In this document: positions 1-8,399 of the stretch, piece after piece | Layout: each line of letters starts with the position of its first letter | Position numbering within the stretch: position 1 is the stretch's first letter | Assembly: GCF_014805825.1 (NCBI RefSeq) | Contig: NZ_CP061941.1 | Location: 2,728,001 to 2,792,000, forward strand | Length of the DNA stretch: 64,000 nucleotides | Direction of reading: 5' to 3' | Origin: Marinomonas algicola | GTDB lineage: Bacteria; Pseudomonadota; Gammaproteobacteria; Pseudomonadales; Marinomonadaceae | Translations under genes and position numbers: made by a program | The notes under the pieces: model-generated | What the model was told of the DNA's origin: nothing | Seen by the model: only the letters and a program-made list of their open reading frames with translations | Database searches by the model: none

Positions 1-710
1 CTACTTATGAGGTGTTGAGGCGCTGGCATGCGTTGCATAAAGGCACGTTATTTACTCAACAATACGCCCGCGGCGACACTCAACCTGCTTATGCCATTGA
101 ATTAGCAGAAAGATCGGCGGAAGCGTATCGAGAAAGGTTGTCTGACATCAGCTGGTTTATGCGGGAGTTAAACGAACCGATTGCTCGGCAAGCCAATGTT
201 GAAGATGGCTGCACGGGACGATTTTGGGAGGGGCGCTTTAAATCTCAGGCGTTGTTAGACGAAGCCTCTGTTTTAGCTTGTATGGCGTATGTTGATCTTA
301 ATCCTATTCGAGCTGGTGTAGCTGAGACACCGGAAACATCAGAATTTACCAGCATCAAGAAACGAGTGAAAGCGGCGGGTGAAGGCGCTCAACCTAAAGC
401 TCTGTATCCCTTTATCGGGAATGAGCATAAAGAGAAAAACGAAGGGATCTTATTTAAGTTAACGGGTTATCTTGAACTGGTTGATATGACAGGCCGTATT
501 GTTCGACAAGACAAGCGAGGCTCGATTGACTTGTCGCTTTCACCCATTTTACAGCGCCTTGGAATATCATCTGACAACTGGCTAACGATCGCGATTAAGT
601 TCGAGCAAAATACCCATGGAATAGTGGGGCAAGAAAATAGCATTACTCGTTACAAAAACGCCCAGCCTCGGTCTAGGCCAAACAAAAGGTGTTGCCAGTT
701 ATTGGCCTAG
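1..710 (+). CDS. REP-associated (IS200/Y1-type) transposase-like protein, 5' end outside window
   Basis: The frame is open back to the first bases of the window, so the start codon and the N-terminal HUH part of the family lie outside; the GTG at 12 is probably internal. The visible part carries the family's C-terminal signature: a GRFWEGRFKS segment followed about 20 residues later by AYVDLNPIRAG. Such proteins are single-domain tyrosine transposases related to IS200/IS605 and are usually domesticated next to REP palindromes. The gene's 3' end, including the TAG stop, sits inside a hairpin (673-681 with 702-710). Whether the enzyme is intact cannot be judged because its N-terminus is not visible. 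Confidence 0.8.
   Translation, partial: TYEVLRRWHALHKGTLFTQQYARGDTQPAYAIELAERSAEAYRERLSDISWFMRELNEPIARQANVEDGCTGRFWEGRFKSQALLDEASVLACMAYVDLNPIRAGVAETPETSEFTSIKKRVKAAGEGAQPKALYPFIGNEHKEKNEGILFKLTGYLELVDMTGRIVRQDKRGSIDLSLSPILQRLGISSDNWLTIAIKFEQNTHGIVGQENSITRYKNAQPRSRPNKRCCQLLA
673..710 (+). repeat. Inverted repeat over the transposase-like gene's 3' end
   Basis: CTAGGCCAA (673-681) and TTGGCCTAG (702-710) are perfect 9-base arms around a 20-base loop; the right arm holds the stop codon. There is no following T-run. It may be an RNA hairpin or an element-end structure. A related TCTAGGCCAA string recurs near 10010, which may be chance. Confidence 0.45.
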
Positions 711-1090
711 TCTAAGTCGAGAATATAACTCCAACCTAAATTAGAATTACTCAATAGTAAGTAATTCTGCTCGCCTGATGTATGAAAAACCCTCTCAATT
801 AATCGTTTGCTATCAATTCACTGACTTCAATGTCTCTTATTGCTCTTGTATTACTCGTTGTTTGAATTAAAGGATTGTTTATTATTTCATATTTATAAGA
901 TTGGATGTCCTGCAGTTTGGCAGTTTGCCCTCGCAAATGCATAAAGCCACGCCCTACTTGCCGCCTATAAAGTATCTAGGAGGGAATGGCCGGACGCTTA
1001 CGATGGTATTAATGATCTGCTACCATGGAACGTCAAACACCACTAGACGGGAATGGCCGGGCCAGACGCTCACCTTTGAATGGAGTTTCA
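711..1090. other. Non-coding stretch with hairpin and short repeats downstream of the transposase-like gene
   Basis: No convincing gene. AGAATTACT (743-751) and AGTAATTCT (760-768) form a 9-bp stem with an 8-base loop, a possible terminator without a T-run. The 12-mer GGGAATGGCCGG occurs at 982-993 and again at 1049-1060, each followed within a few bases by GACGCT. Between the copies lies a small inverted repeat, ATGGTA (1003-1008) and TACCAT (1021-1026). The second copy is close to the next gene's ribosome binding site. A short open frame at 901-1116 crosses these repeats and looks spurious. Confidence 0.5.
982..1060. repeat. Pair of GGGAATGGCCGG direct repeats
   Basis: Two identical 12-base copies, 982-993 and 1049-1060, start 67 bases apart. 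Both continue into GACGCT, directly in the first and after four extra bases in the second. A short inverted repeat lies between them. The position 0.3 kb behind a REP-associated transposase makes a decayed REP-like pair possible, but only these two copies were seen. Confidence 0.5.
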
Positions 1091-2170
1091 ATGAACAAAA
1101 GAGTAATTGGATTTGATCTTGCTAGAGCGTTAGCGATATTTGGTATGGTCATTGTTAACTTTAAAATTGCAATGAAGGCTGAAACCGGTAATGCCTTGTT
1201 GATGAGCTTTGCTGGGCTTTTTGAAGGCCGTGCATCAGCCTTATTCGTCATTCTAGCGGGAATTGGCGTAACATTTATAACCAATAAAGCTCGGTCGTCC
1301 AGTGATAGGTCATTTATACTAAAGACTCGATTATTGATAGTAAAGCGAGGAGCGTTACTGATTGTGGTCGGTCTTGTTTTCACCCCCATATGGGAGGCAG
1401 ATATCCTCCACTTTTACGGCTTTTATTTCTTGATCGCTGCGGCCATATTTACGGTTAACGACAAAACATTGTTATGTTTATCGGCACTTATCATGGTGTT
1501 ATTTCCAGCTTTGATGCTTCTTTTTAACTATGATCAGAACTGGAATTGGGAAACACTGACTTATGAGAACATTTGGTCAGTCGATGGGATGATTAGACAT
1601 ATCTTATTTAACGGCTTCCACCCAGTGTTTCCCTGGTCGGCCTTTTTATTCTTTGGGATGTGGCTAGGACGGCTGGATTTATCTCAAGTATTTTTGAGAA
1701 GAAAACTGTTTTTTGGGTCTGTCATCATTCTGCTTATTACAGAAGGTAGTTTTTATTTAATAAGAGCCATTATCGGAGCAGACGGTACACTTGGAATGAC
1801 ATCTGAGGAAGTGACACTCCTGTTTTCAACATCCATTATTCCCCCTTTACCTCAATATATCATCTCAGCGGGTAGCTCCGCCGTTATTTCCTTGGTTACT
1901 TGTCTATCTATTTCAGATAGGTATTCTAAAAGCTCTATTATTCAGTGGCTGTCTCAAACTGGGAAAATGTCTTTAACCTTGTATATTGCTCACGTCATTA
2001 TTGGTATGGGCGTCCTAGAATCTCTCGGGATGCTAGAAAATCAGACGATAAACGTTTCACTATTTAACGCCTTGGTATTTTGTTTTTTTGGGATAATATT
2101 TAGCGTCACATGGATTAGGTTTTTTAACATTGGGCCATTAGAGTGGCTCTTTCGTAAAATTGGGCGCTAA
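1091..2170 (+). CDS. Multipass membrane protein, DUF418/YeiB-like (acyltransferase-like)
   Basis: 359 residues starting at the ATG at 1091, preceded by GGAG at 1082-1085; an earlier in-frame ATG (1025) lies in repeat sequence and has no Shine-Dalgarno. The N-terminus (RVIGFDLARALAIFGMVIVN) matches the opening of DUF418/DUF1624 proteins, and the rest alternates about nine or ten hydrophobic helices with short charged loops; WLSQTGKMSLTLYIAH near the C-terminus is the usual second signature. Relatives are inner-membrane proteins thought to move acyl groups across the membrane, but no substrate is known. Flanked by unrelated genes, so context gives no clue. Family assignment fairly sure, function not. 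Confidence 0.75.
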   Translation: MNKRVIGFDLARALAIFGMVIVNFKIAMKAETGNALLMSFAGLFEGRASALFVILAGIGVTFITNKARSSSDRSFILKTRLLIVKRGALLIVVGLVFTPIWEADILHFYGFYFLIAAAIFTVNDKTLLCLSALIMVLFPALMLLFNYDQNWNWETLTYENIWSVDGMIRHILFNGFHPVFPWSAFLFFGMWLGRLDLSQVFLRRKLFFGSVIILLITEGSFYLIRAIIGADGTLGMTSEEVTLLFSTSIIPPLPQYIISAGSSAVISLVTCLSISDRYSKSSIIQWLSQTGKMSLTLYIAHVIIGMGVLESLGMLENQTINVSLFNALVFCFFGIIFSVTWIRFFNIGPLEWLFRKIGR

Positions 2171-2288
2171 CAACGCATTACAGTAAACGAAGCGCTAAAA
2201 GCCGGGTTCGGGCGGTAGTAATAATATCTCTTTTTAGGCCATGGCCATGAACATAAAGACAAAAACAACAAAGTTGGTGGAATTTAAA

Positions 2289-2798
2289 ATGTCTTCTGTA
2301 CCAAGGAATAAGGATGAATTGGTGTTAGCGATTAAGTCAATCTTCCCCAAACTAATGGCTGACTATCGCTCAATTCCAAAGAGTAAAGTTCGCAAACCCG
2401 CTATAGAGGGAAATGTGAAAGATACCCTTATTAGCATTAGTGATACGGTGGCTTATTTGATAGGTTGGGGGAAACTCGTTCTTAAGTGGCATCACTTAAA
2501 ATCTAAAAGTCAACATGTAGATTTCCCTGAAACTGGTTATAAATGGAACCAACTGGGTTTATTGGCCGAAAGCTTTCACGAAAAATACAGTGGTTGGAAA
2601 TACGAGGACCTGCTTGCTGAACTCGAGTCTACTGTTAACGAGATACTTTTGCTCATTTCCCGTTTAAGTAACTATGAATTGTATGGAATAGCATGGTATG
2701 AACAATGGACTTTAGGTCGCATGATTCAATTTAACACCTCATCACCTATGAAAAATATGCGTACAAAAGTTCGGCGTTTCAATCGAGAATTTAGCTAG
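2289..2798 (+). CDS. ClbS/DfsB-family four-helix bundle protein
   Basis: 169 residues from the ATG at 2289, where the family's N-terminus (SVPRNKDEL) begins; an ATG at 2241 would add 16 lysine/threonine-rich residues with no family match. Conserved family segments are visible: DTVAYLIGWGKLVLKWH, DFPETGYKWNQLG, and the C-terminal WYEQWTLGRMIQFNTSSP. ClbS of the colibactin cluster is a self-resistance protein that inactivates the cyclopropane warhead; most relatives, like this one, are solitary genes of unknown role. No toxin or polyketide genes are nearby, so a colibactin link is not suggested. It sits in the mosaic region behind the transposase-like gene. Confidence 0.8.
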   Translation: MSSVPRNKDELVLAIKSIFPKLMADYRSIPKSKVRKPAIEGNVKDTLISISDTVAYLIGWGKLVLKWHHLKSKSQHVDFPETGYKWNQLGLLAESFHEKYSGWKYEDLLAELESTVNEILLLISRLSNYELYGIAWYEQWTLGRMIQFNTSSPMKNMRTKVRRFNREFS

Positions 2799-2930
2799 AA
2801 ATGAGGTAAACGTTATCGTTTATTACCATAATGGTCCCATTCCATTATTATTCCTGCCATCTGTTTGAAGTAAACTCCTTTACACAGCCTTATTCACATA
2901 ACAACTTATTAGAGTAACAAGGTAACCAAC

Positions 2931-3821
2931 ATGTTGAAAGTATCACCGGTTCGCCTATTTCCGCGTCTATTTAACATGAAGGCCACAGAAAAGGTGATTT
3001 ACGTTGAACAATCATCCTACAGTACCATTATGGTGGTTGATCATGGCGACCTGCGATGCCTTAAATTCAGTGTCAATACAAAAAATGTTTTCCAAAGTTG
3101 TTATTACAAACGCGCACCTAGAAAGCTTGTACTGAATTACACTAAGCTACTTTTTTCTGGATTACTGATTAACGACAGCCCCAAGAACGTCCTTATCATT
3201 GGATTAGGAGGTGGTATCCTGTCAAACACCCTCCACACACTCTACCCAGAGTCCAAGATTACCAACGTAGAAATCGACCCTGTGATGACGAAAGTGGCTC
3301 GAGATTACTTTAATTTTTTTGAAAGTGACGAGGTTATATCGATAAACCAAGACGGTCGCCTCTTTGTACAAACGGCACAAACCAAAAAACAAACGTTTGA
3401 TTGGATAATTTTAGATGCCTTCGATAGTAATTACATCCCTGAACACCTGGTAACAAAAGACTTTCTCGAAGAAGTTAAAAGCCTGTTAACCAACGACGGT
3501 ATTTTATCAGCCAACACCTTTATAAACAGCGCACTCTACGACCGTGAGTCTGCTACCTACCATTCTGTATTTGGCGACTTTTTCAACGTGAGAAATGAAG
3601 ACAGGTATAACCGCATTATATTAACTAGTAAGCAAAACTTACCGACTAAAAACGAATTAACGCAAAGACGAAAAACACTCGAAAAAACGCGAGACCTGTC
3701 GGTTTATGATATCAATTTAAACGACCTTGAAGGGTTTCTCACCTCAACCAAAGAACAGCATGACTGGCCAAAAAACACCTTGATACTCACTGATAAACAC
3801 CCTCCTATAGGCACAGGTTGA
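2931..3821 (+). CDS. Spermidine/spermine-synthase-like methyltransferase-fold protein
   Basis: 296 residues with an AAGG ribosome binding site before the ATG. It has the Rossmann fold of the polyamine synthase family: GLGGGILS (91-98), an acidic residue after the second strand (VEID, 113-116) and a WIILDAFDSNYIPEHL segment (158-173). True spermidine synthases carry GGGDG/GGGEG and a catalytic Asp motif; here the loop is GGGIL and the second motif is the DAFxxxxIPxHL type of the uncharacterised SpeE-like branch often fused to or paired with transporters. No speD or ornithine decarboxylase lies nearby. A role in polyamine synthesis is therefore unproven. Confidence 0.65.
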   Translation: MLKVSPVRLFPRLFNMKATEKVIYVEQSSYSTIMVVDHGDLRCLKFSVNTKNVFQSCYYKRAPRKLVLNYTKLLFSGLLINDSPKNVLIIGLGGGILSNTLHTLYPESKITNVEIDPVMTKVARDYFNFFESDEVISINQDGRLFVQTAQTKKQTFDWIILDAFDSNYIPEHLVTKDFLEEVKSLLTNDGILSANTFINSALYDRESATYHSVFGDFFNVRNEDRYNRIILTSKQNLPTKNELTQRRKTLEKTRDLSVYDINLNDLEGFLTSTKEQHDWPKNTLILTDKHPPIGTG

Positions 3822-4081
3822 CAACAGGGAGAAATTCAAATCTGAGTTGATTAACGTCAGTACCAACAACGAATATTCATCAATTCACATTGGCCCAAGA
3901 CGACAGCAACATGACTTTAATACAAAGATAAAAAATCACGTTATTCACAGTAAACACCTTCTTAAACGAGCGCCAAGTAAAAGGATAAGAGTATTAAAAA
4001 TTCATAATGGCTATAACTCCTTTTAATGTTATGTTATAACATATTATTAATTTTTAATAGCCATCTGAATGGAGGAAGTAA
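3822..4081. other. Upstream region of the zinc metallochaperone gene
   Basis: The last 60 bases hold a strong Zur-box match. A frame of 59 codons open from a TTG at 3847 to a stop at 4024-4026 would encode a lysine/histidine-rich peptide; it has no clear ribosome binding site and no family that I recognise, so it is not called as a gene. Confidence 0.4.
4027..4041 (+). promoter_or_regulatory. Candidate Zur (zinc uptake regulator) operator
   Basis: The 15-mer TGTTATGTTATAACA differs at one defined position from the proteobacterial Zur consensus TGTTATANTATAACA. It ends 40 bases before the start codon of the zinc-chaperone-like gene. A 14-base perfect palindrome (4030-4043) and outer TTAAT/ATTAA arms (4023-4027, 4046-4050) overlap it. 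Zur with bound zinc would repress here, so expression should rise in zinc starvation. Confidence 0.7.
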
Positions 4082-5308
4082 ATGATTAAACATTTAAGAA
4101 ATGCGAGCCTATTGACGCTGGGGCTGATGTCATCGGTAATAGCAAACGCACATGATGACAAGAATGATGAAAGTGTCACGCTTTACAGAGTGTTTGTGGG
4201 TGATCATAAAGCACCTCTTATCACCGCATTTGATCTAAAAGAACCCTCGCAACGATGGACATTTGAAACGGCAGGACAGGCCAAACTTTACTCAGTTGCA
4301 GATCATGGTGTGGTCGCTGCAGTACAATCAGATGCGGATCAGGTTGACTTTATCGCATCAGGTGTGACGCTACATGACCATGGCGGACATGCTGATATAA
4401 AGACCTCTGACCCTAAAGCCATCACTGAACGTCTAAAAGGAAAGAGACCGTTTCACTTACTAGAGCATAATGGCTATGTGTCAATCAATATGGATAAAGG
4501 CGGTTATGCGGTGGCACTTGATGCCCATAAATTAAGTAAGGGAGTCATGGAAAAGCAACGTATTGAGCAAAATCACGCTCATCATGGCGTTGTTGTGCCG
4601 TTAAAAGATACTTGGCTATCAAGTGTCGCAGCGGATCATGCGGAAGAAGGTAAAGCGCCGCCTCGCATTGGTATACGATCGGTAAATGTAGATGGCAGCG
4701 CGGCAGGTGAATTAGCCACTTGCACCAACTTACACGGAGAATCATTCTCTGGTAACTATTTAGCGTTAGGTTGCAAAGAAGGTGTGCTCACTGTCAACAC
4801 GTCACAAAGTGACCTGCAATACATAATGCATTCTTACCCAGAACACTTCCCCAAAGGGGAAATGACAGGGCATTTAATTGGAGCAAACTCATTTCAAACA
4901 TTTTTGGGTAGCTATGGTGCAAAAGGAATGGTTGTTATTGATCCAACAGAAAAACCAACGATGCAATTGGTCGAATTACCTTTTCGTCGAGTAGATTACA
5001 CGCTGGATCCGATAAAAATTTACAACTCGTATGTATTAACCGAAGATGGTCAGCTGCATCAAATCAATTTATTGAATGCTGAAATTGAAAACAGTGCCCG
5101 AGTCATACAGCCTTATAGTATGGATGGTCACTGGAACGACCCTCGTCCTCGCCTAGCGATGGCTGGGAATGAGATTTTAATAACCGATCCTAAAGCAGGC
5201 TTAGTTCATCGTATCAATAGCGAAGACCTCTCGCTCATCGACTCAATCAAAATAGAAGGTATCCCTTACAATATTACGGTCATAGGAGGAAGTGGACTTA
5301 CTCATTAG
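4082..5308 (+). CDS. aztD: Periplasmic zinc metallochaperone, AztD-like beta-propeller
   Basis: 408 residues with a GGAGG-type ribosome binding site and a Sec signal peptide (about 1-23, cleavage after ANA, leaving HDD at the mature N-terminus). The body resembles AztD, the WD40-like propeller that hands zinc to the binding protein of the AztABC transporter: YRVFVGDHKAPLITAFDL (35-52), the flexible histidine loop HDHGGH (98-103), HAHH (165-168), PYSMDGHWNDPRPR and the C-terminal GGSGLTH. In described systems aztD lies in an aztABCD operon; here no transporter or binding protein gene is adjacent, so it would have to serve a znuABC/aztABC system encoded elsewhere. A Zur-like site just upstream supports control by zinc limitation. 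Confidence 0.85.
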   Translation: MIKHLRNASLLTLGLMSSVIANAHDDKNDESVTLYRVFVGDHKAPLITAFDLKEPSQRWTFETAGQAKLYSVADHGVVAAVQSDADQVDFIASGVTLHDHGGHADIKTSDPKAITERLKGKRPFHLLEHNGYVSINMDKGGYAVALDAHKLSKGVMEKQRIEQNHAHHGVVVPLKDTWLSSVAADHAEEGKAPPRIGIRSVNVDGSAAGELATCTNLHGESFSGNYLALGCKEGVLTVNTSQSDLQYIMHSYPEHFPKGEMTGHLIGANSFQTFLGSYGAKGMVVIDPTEKPTMQLVELPFRRVDYTLDPIKIYNSYVLTEDGQLHQINLLNAEIENSARVIQPYSMDGHWNDPRPRLAMAGNEILITDPKAGLVHRINSEDLSLIDSIKIEGIPYNITVIGGSGLTH

Positions 5309-5320
5309 CGATCAAAACGC

Positions 5321-5351
5321 GTCGGGGTTCATCATTATGCATAGCCCCGAC
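5321..5351 (+). terminator. Hairpin after the zinc chaperone gene
   Basis: GTCGGGG (5321-5327) and CCCCGAC (5345-5351) form a perfect 7-bp GC-rich stem with a 17-base loop, 13 bases after the stop codon. No T-run follows, so it may stop transcription weakly or protect the 3' end. Confidence 0.35.
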
Positions 5352-5560
5352 AAGTATAGCCTCCTACCCATTTACTTAGTTTGAGCCTTCCCTAGATTAC
5401 AGAGGCTGAACCTTGACCGTGTGTTCTTGAGAATGATAACGTAAAATGGCGCCACTAATAAGTTACCTAAGAATTTGCTTAAATGCGGGTTGAAGGTACA
5501 GGGCCAGCAAATAAAAATGTAACGCCCCTGTTCTGCAGGTTTACATGAGGATCGAAAATT

Positions 5561-6025
5561 ATGGATGAAAGAAGCCAAGTTTACTTAAATACGTATTTAA
5601 ACTCTTTACCGAATGAGATTGCGAAACAACATTCTTCGTTCAGTGCTGATTACTTCTGCTCTGATGAATACAATGCGAATGTCTGTGCAGACTTAATTTT
5701 GCGTGGAGAGAAGCGCGCATCATGCAGCATGGCTCATTGGTATACTCATGAGGGGGAAGCGATGCCAGAGGTTGGCCATCTTCAAGTTGTCACTAACTGG
5801 AATGGCGACCCCATTTGCATAATTGAAATAACCTCGATAAGACAATGTAAATACAGTGAAATAACGGCTGACTTTGCCGCGGAAGAAGGTGAAGGGGATA
5901 AGTCGTTAGAATGGTGGAAAGAAGCTCATTGGGCATTTTTTAGGCTCGAGTGTGAAGAGCTGGGCATTGAACTAAATGAAGACATTCTGTTGATATTAGA
6001 GCACTTCAAGGTCGTCTATAAATAA
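5561..6025 (+). CDS. ASCH-domain protein
   Basis: 154 residues, GAGG ahead of the ATG. The ASCH fold is indicated by the central GEKRAS segment, the strand pair with VGHLQVVTNWNGDPICIIEITSI (written in parts: VGHLQVV, then GDPICIIEIT) and the distal FAAEEGEGDKSLEWWKEAH, all characteristic of the roughly 150-residue bacterial ASCH group (related to YqfB and to a Zymomonas ASCH ribonuclease). The fold is related to PUA and is thought to bind RNA or modified nucleosides; some members cleave RNA, others hydrolyse N4-acetylcytidine. It stands alone, convergent with the next gene. Confidence 0.8.
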   Translation: MDERSQVYLNTYLNSLPNEIAKQHSSFSADYFCSDEYNANVCADLILRGEKRASCSMAHWYTHEGEAMPEVGHLQVVTNWNGDPICIIEITSIRQCKYSEITADFAAEEGEGDKSLEWWKEAHWAFFRLECEELGIELNEDILLILEHFKVVYK

Positions 6026-6106
6026 CCAGTGGAAAGTCAATTTATGAACCTTGTTCAAGCTAAACGTTCATAACTCGACTTTATTGCTCCGGCGAAAAAT
6101 AGACCA

Positions 6107-6147
6107 TAACCCATTTATCGAGCCTTTTCCCTGTGACAAATGGGTTA
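6107..6147. terminator. Inverted repeat between convergent genes
   Basis: TAACCCATTT (6107-6116) and AAATGGGTTA (6138-6147) form a perfect 10-bp stem between the ends of the ASCH gene (plus) and the methyltransferase gene (minus). A run of T lies a few bases beyond it only for minus-strand transcription. Probable bidirectional terminator, moderate strength. Confidence 0.45.
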
Positions 6148-6179
6148 AAGAGAGTATCAAACAATACAAAAATGAAATT

Positions 6180-7067
6180 TCAATTTAGTATTTTTGATAA
6201 AACAACATACTCACCATGATGTAAAGCCTGGTTAAGAGGCTTCTGAATAAATTCTGCAACCATATCGTTCGTATCTGAAATGGATAATAGCTCAGCATTT
6301 ACTTCGGATAAAAAACCCGACATTTCTTTACTGTCTACAACACATTGAAGAGGCTCACCAATCATTCGTAAATACAACTGAAGAAGCCAAGGCGTATTGT
6401 TCTTTTCAGATTGCACTGGTTCTAAGCAAGTAAAACAAAATGTACATTCTTGTTGTATTAATTTACTCATAGAACTAAATAACGAACGTATGTCGCTTTC
6501 ACTTAAATACATTAAAACACCTTCCGCAATGAAAAGAGTCTTTAAATTTGGATTAAATGCCGAGTATCTCTTGAGCTCCTCTTGTAAGATCTGATGACTA
6601 AAGTCAACCTCAAGGAAATGAAAGTTATCCGTATCAACATCATTTTCTAATGCCGCTTTTTTATACTTACTGGTTGTTGGATGATCAACTTCGATAAAAT
6701 TTACCTGTTTATATTTATCGTGTAGCTGCCAGAGTAGGCAATCAAATCCAGCGCCTAAATTAATGACTTGAGTACAACCATTATCAATAGCTTGCTTGGT
6801 AATCTGTTCAATTTTACGTTTTCTCAAAGCATAATGCAGACGAATTCCGGGCAACAAAGCCCACTCTTGAATATTGGCTATTTTATGGTAAAAAACACTT
6901 TTACATTGAGCTAACCTTTTAGAACCCACCTCGGACATTGACATGATTTTTTGGGCGTTTAAGCACGTTTCTTCACTGACCAAATATTTATGATCCGAAT
7001 AAAGCCCCATATAAACCAAGCCTTGTAAGACAGTAAAGGCGGTTGAACTAACCGATTTATCACTCAT
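6180..7067 (-). CDS. Class I SAM-dependent methyltransferase, leucine carboxyl methyltransferase (PPM1/LCMT)-like
   Basis: 295 residues. The SAM-binding loop VINLGAGFDCL (101-111), the following acidic strand FIEVDHP (124-130) and AEGVLMYLSE place it in the Ppm1/Tcmp/LCMT methyltransferase family. In bacteria these enzymes methylate small molecules or unknown carboxylates; some act in polyketide or pigment pathways. The next gene, transcribed in the same direction and 37 bases upstream, encodes an exosortase-associated acyltransferase, so the two probably form an operon and could modify the same metabolite. Substrate unknown. Confidence 0.75.
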   Translation of the reverse strand: MSDKSVSSTAFTVLQGLVYMGLYSDHKYLVSEETCLNAQKIMSMSEVGSKRLAQCKSVFYHKIANIQEWALLPGIRLHYALRKRKIEQITKQAIDNGCTQVINLGAGFDCLLWQLHDKYKQVNFIEVDHPTTSKYKKAALENDVDTDNFHFLEVDFSHQILQEELKRYSAFNPNLKTLFIAEGVLMYLSESDIRSLFSSMSKLIQQECTFCFTCLEPVQSEKNNTPWLLQLYLRMIGEPLQCVVDSKEMSGFLSEVNAELLSISDTNDMVAEFIQKPLNQALHHGEYVVLSKILN

Positions 7068-7103
7068 TTTTTTATGTACCTTTTAAAAATTTTGATTATA
7101 AAT

Positions 7104-7925
7104 TCAATCGTCAAACTTTGATGATAATGCCATACCCAAATGCTTATAAAGCGCTCTAAAGTTTTTGGGCATGTTATCGGCTAACTCTGAAATCCTGCAA
7201 TAATATGGCGCTCTCATACCATGGTAATCAATTTCTGGACCGATTTTCTGAAATGTAAAGCCCACTGAAGACAGCCTTTTGGCAAGTCTGGGTTCCATCA
7301 TCACAAAAATATGTTCTATATTTTTAAATTGGCAGATATTACCGGCCGCCAAATACACTGCGAGAGAGATTAATGGAAAAGTGCGCAACTCTTTTTCCGT
7401 AATAAGATCGGCTTCAACACATTCATCAAGATCAATGCGAGCCTCTTTTTCATGTTGTCGTCGGCGAAATTGGGAATCTACGGCTAATCTAGAAATTTCC
7501 CCTAATTGGTCACGAGGAAAATCATTGGGTTTAATAACACATTGCTCTAATAACTCTTTGCAATGCACTTCTATAGGGAGGAGATTAGCCGTTTCTTTTG
7601 AATGGACGATACGTACTGTCCCTGCACATACGTCGCTTGAGATGTGCTTTATAAAACAATGATAGGAATGATGATCCATTTCATCCTGCTCAATTTTATC
7701 TGACGACAAAGGTAGAAAATTCATTTCATCACAATATACCTTATGGCGCAGCTGTTGACTTACGACCAACTCACTGTGACTTTGAACAGCAACAGGTAAG
7801 AAATATTGACTAAAATGCCGAGTAAGCTGAACCGTTTTGTAATTAACAACCACTTGCTTTACTGACTCGACCATAGGCTTAACGAAGGAATGTCGAACAG
7901 CTCGCTTAATAAATTTAGAGGCCAT
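7104..7925 (-). CDS. PEP-CTERM/exosortase system-associated acyltransferase (N-acyl amino acid synthase-like, GNAT fold)
   Basis: 273 residues. It resembles the TIGR03694 family of autoinducer-synthase-like acyltransferases: QLRHKVYCDEMNFLP near residue 60, then RIVHS, GEISRLAVDSQFRRR and the C-terminal MMEPRLAKRLSSVGF. These GNAT-fold enzymes resemble LuxI-type synthases and are thought to make N-acyl amino acids; they are usually found with exosortase/PEP-CTERM genes. No exosortase, PEP-CTERM protein or LuxR-type receptor is encoded here, only the methyltransferase immediately downstream. The product could be a lipid or a signal molecule that is methylated afterwards; that is inference. Confidence 0.78.
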   Translation of the reverse strand: MASKFIKRAVRHSFVKPMVESVKQVVVNYKTVQLTRHFSQYFLPVAVQSHSELVVSQQLRHKVYCDEMNFLPLSSDKIEQDEMDHHSYHCFIKHISSDVCAGTVRIVHSKETANLLPIEVHCKELLEQCVIKPNDFPRDQLGEISRLAVDSQFRRRQHEKEARIDLDECVEADLITEKELRTFPLISLAVYLAAGNICQFKNIEHIFVMMEPRLAKRLSSVGFTFQKIGPEIDYHGMRAPYYCRISELADNMPKNFRALYKHLGMALSSKFDD

Positions 7926-8399
7926 TAATGGTGAGTCCCTACTGTTTGATAATGAAATGGTCGTTTCAAATTATTATAACAAACCCATAAGATAACTTAT
8001 ATTCAAAAATAATTAGAATGAAAAAAACCAACCAAGGGTTTTGATATTTTCATTAAATATAGGGCCTCAGTATTATTGAGTAAAAGAGAATGAATCAACT
8101 GTATCGGAATCCTAGAAAACCAGTTTTTTTTGCTTAATGCTGAAAAGCAAAAATAGTATTCTTTACTTTGATTAAATTAATATGAAAAGCGATCCATGCT
8201 CAGTTGTAAATCGCTATAAGAAAACCTATTAAACGATTATAGAGTTAAGAAAAAAGAAAACGGTTTCCTTTAATAAATCACCTTCCCATTTTTTAATAAA
8301 ACCGTAGCCAAATTGACTTAGAAGTGACATTTTTCACCATTAGCATAAATGAATCCCATACGCAGTATTTGGACCTTTTTGAGGCTAAAGGAAAGTAAA
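7926..8399. other. Long AT-rich divergent intergenic region
   Basis: No gene seen in about 470 bases between divergently transcribed genes, so it should carry both promoters. TTTTTGCTT (8127-8135) with AAGCAAAAA (8145-8153) forms a 9-bp stem with a 9-base loop. No clear operator was recognised. Confidence 0.5.

Noticed and set aside
901..1116. Short open frame of 71 codons before the DUF418-like gene
   Set aside because: It crosses the direct repeats, lacks a ribosome binding site and overlaps the true start region.
2164..2240. attC-like start (GCGCTAAC) behind the DUF418-like gene, suggesting an integron cassette
   Set aside because: The matching GTTRRRY end and the paired inner boxes are missing; no integrase is present.
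2931..3821. True spermidine synthase (speE)
   Set aside because: The GGGDG/GGGEG loop and catalytic Asp motif are not kept, and no speD is present.
3847..4026. 59-codon frame of basic, His-rich composition before the zinc chaperone gene
   Set aside because: TTG start without Shine-Dalgarno, no recognised family, and the end runs up to the operator.
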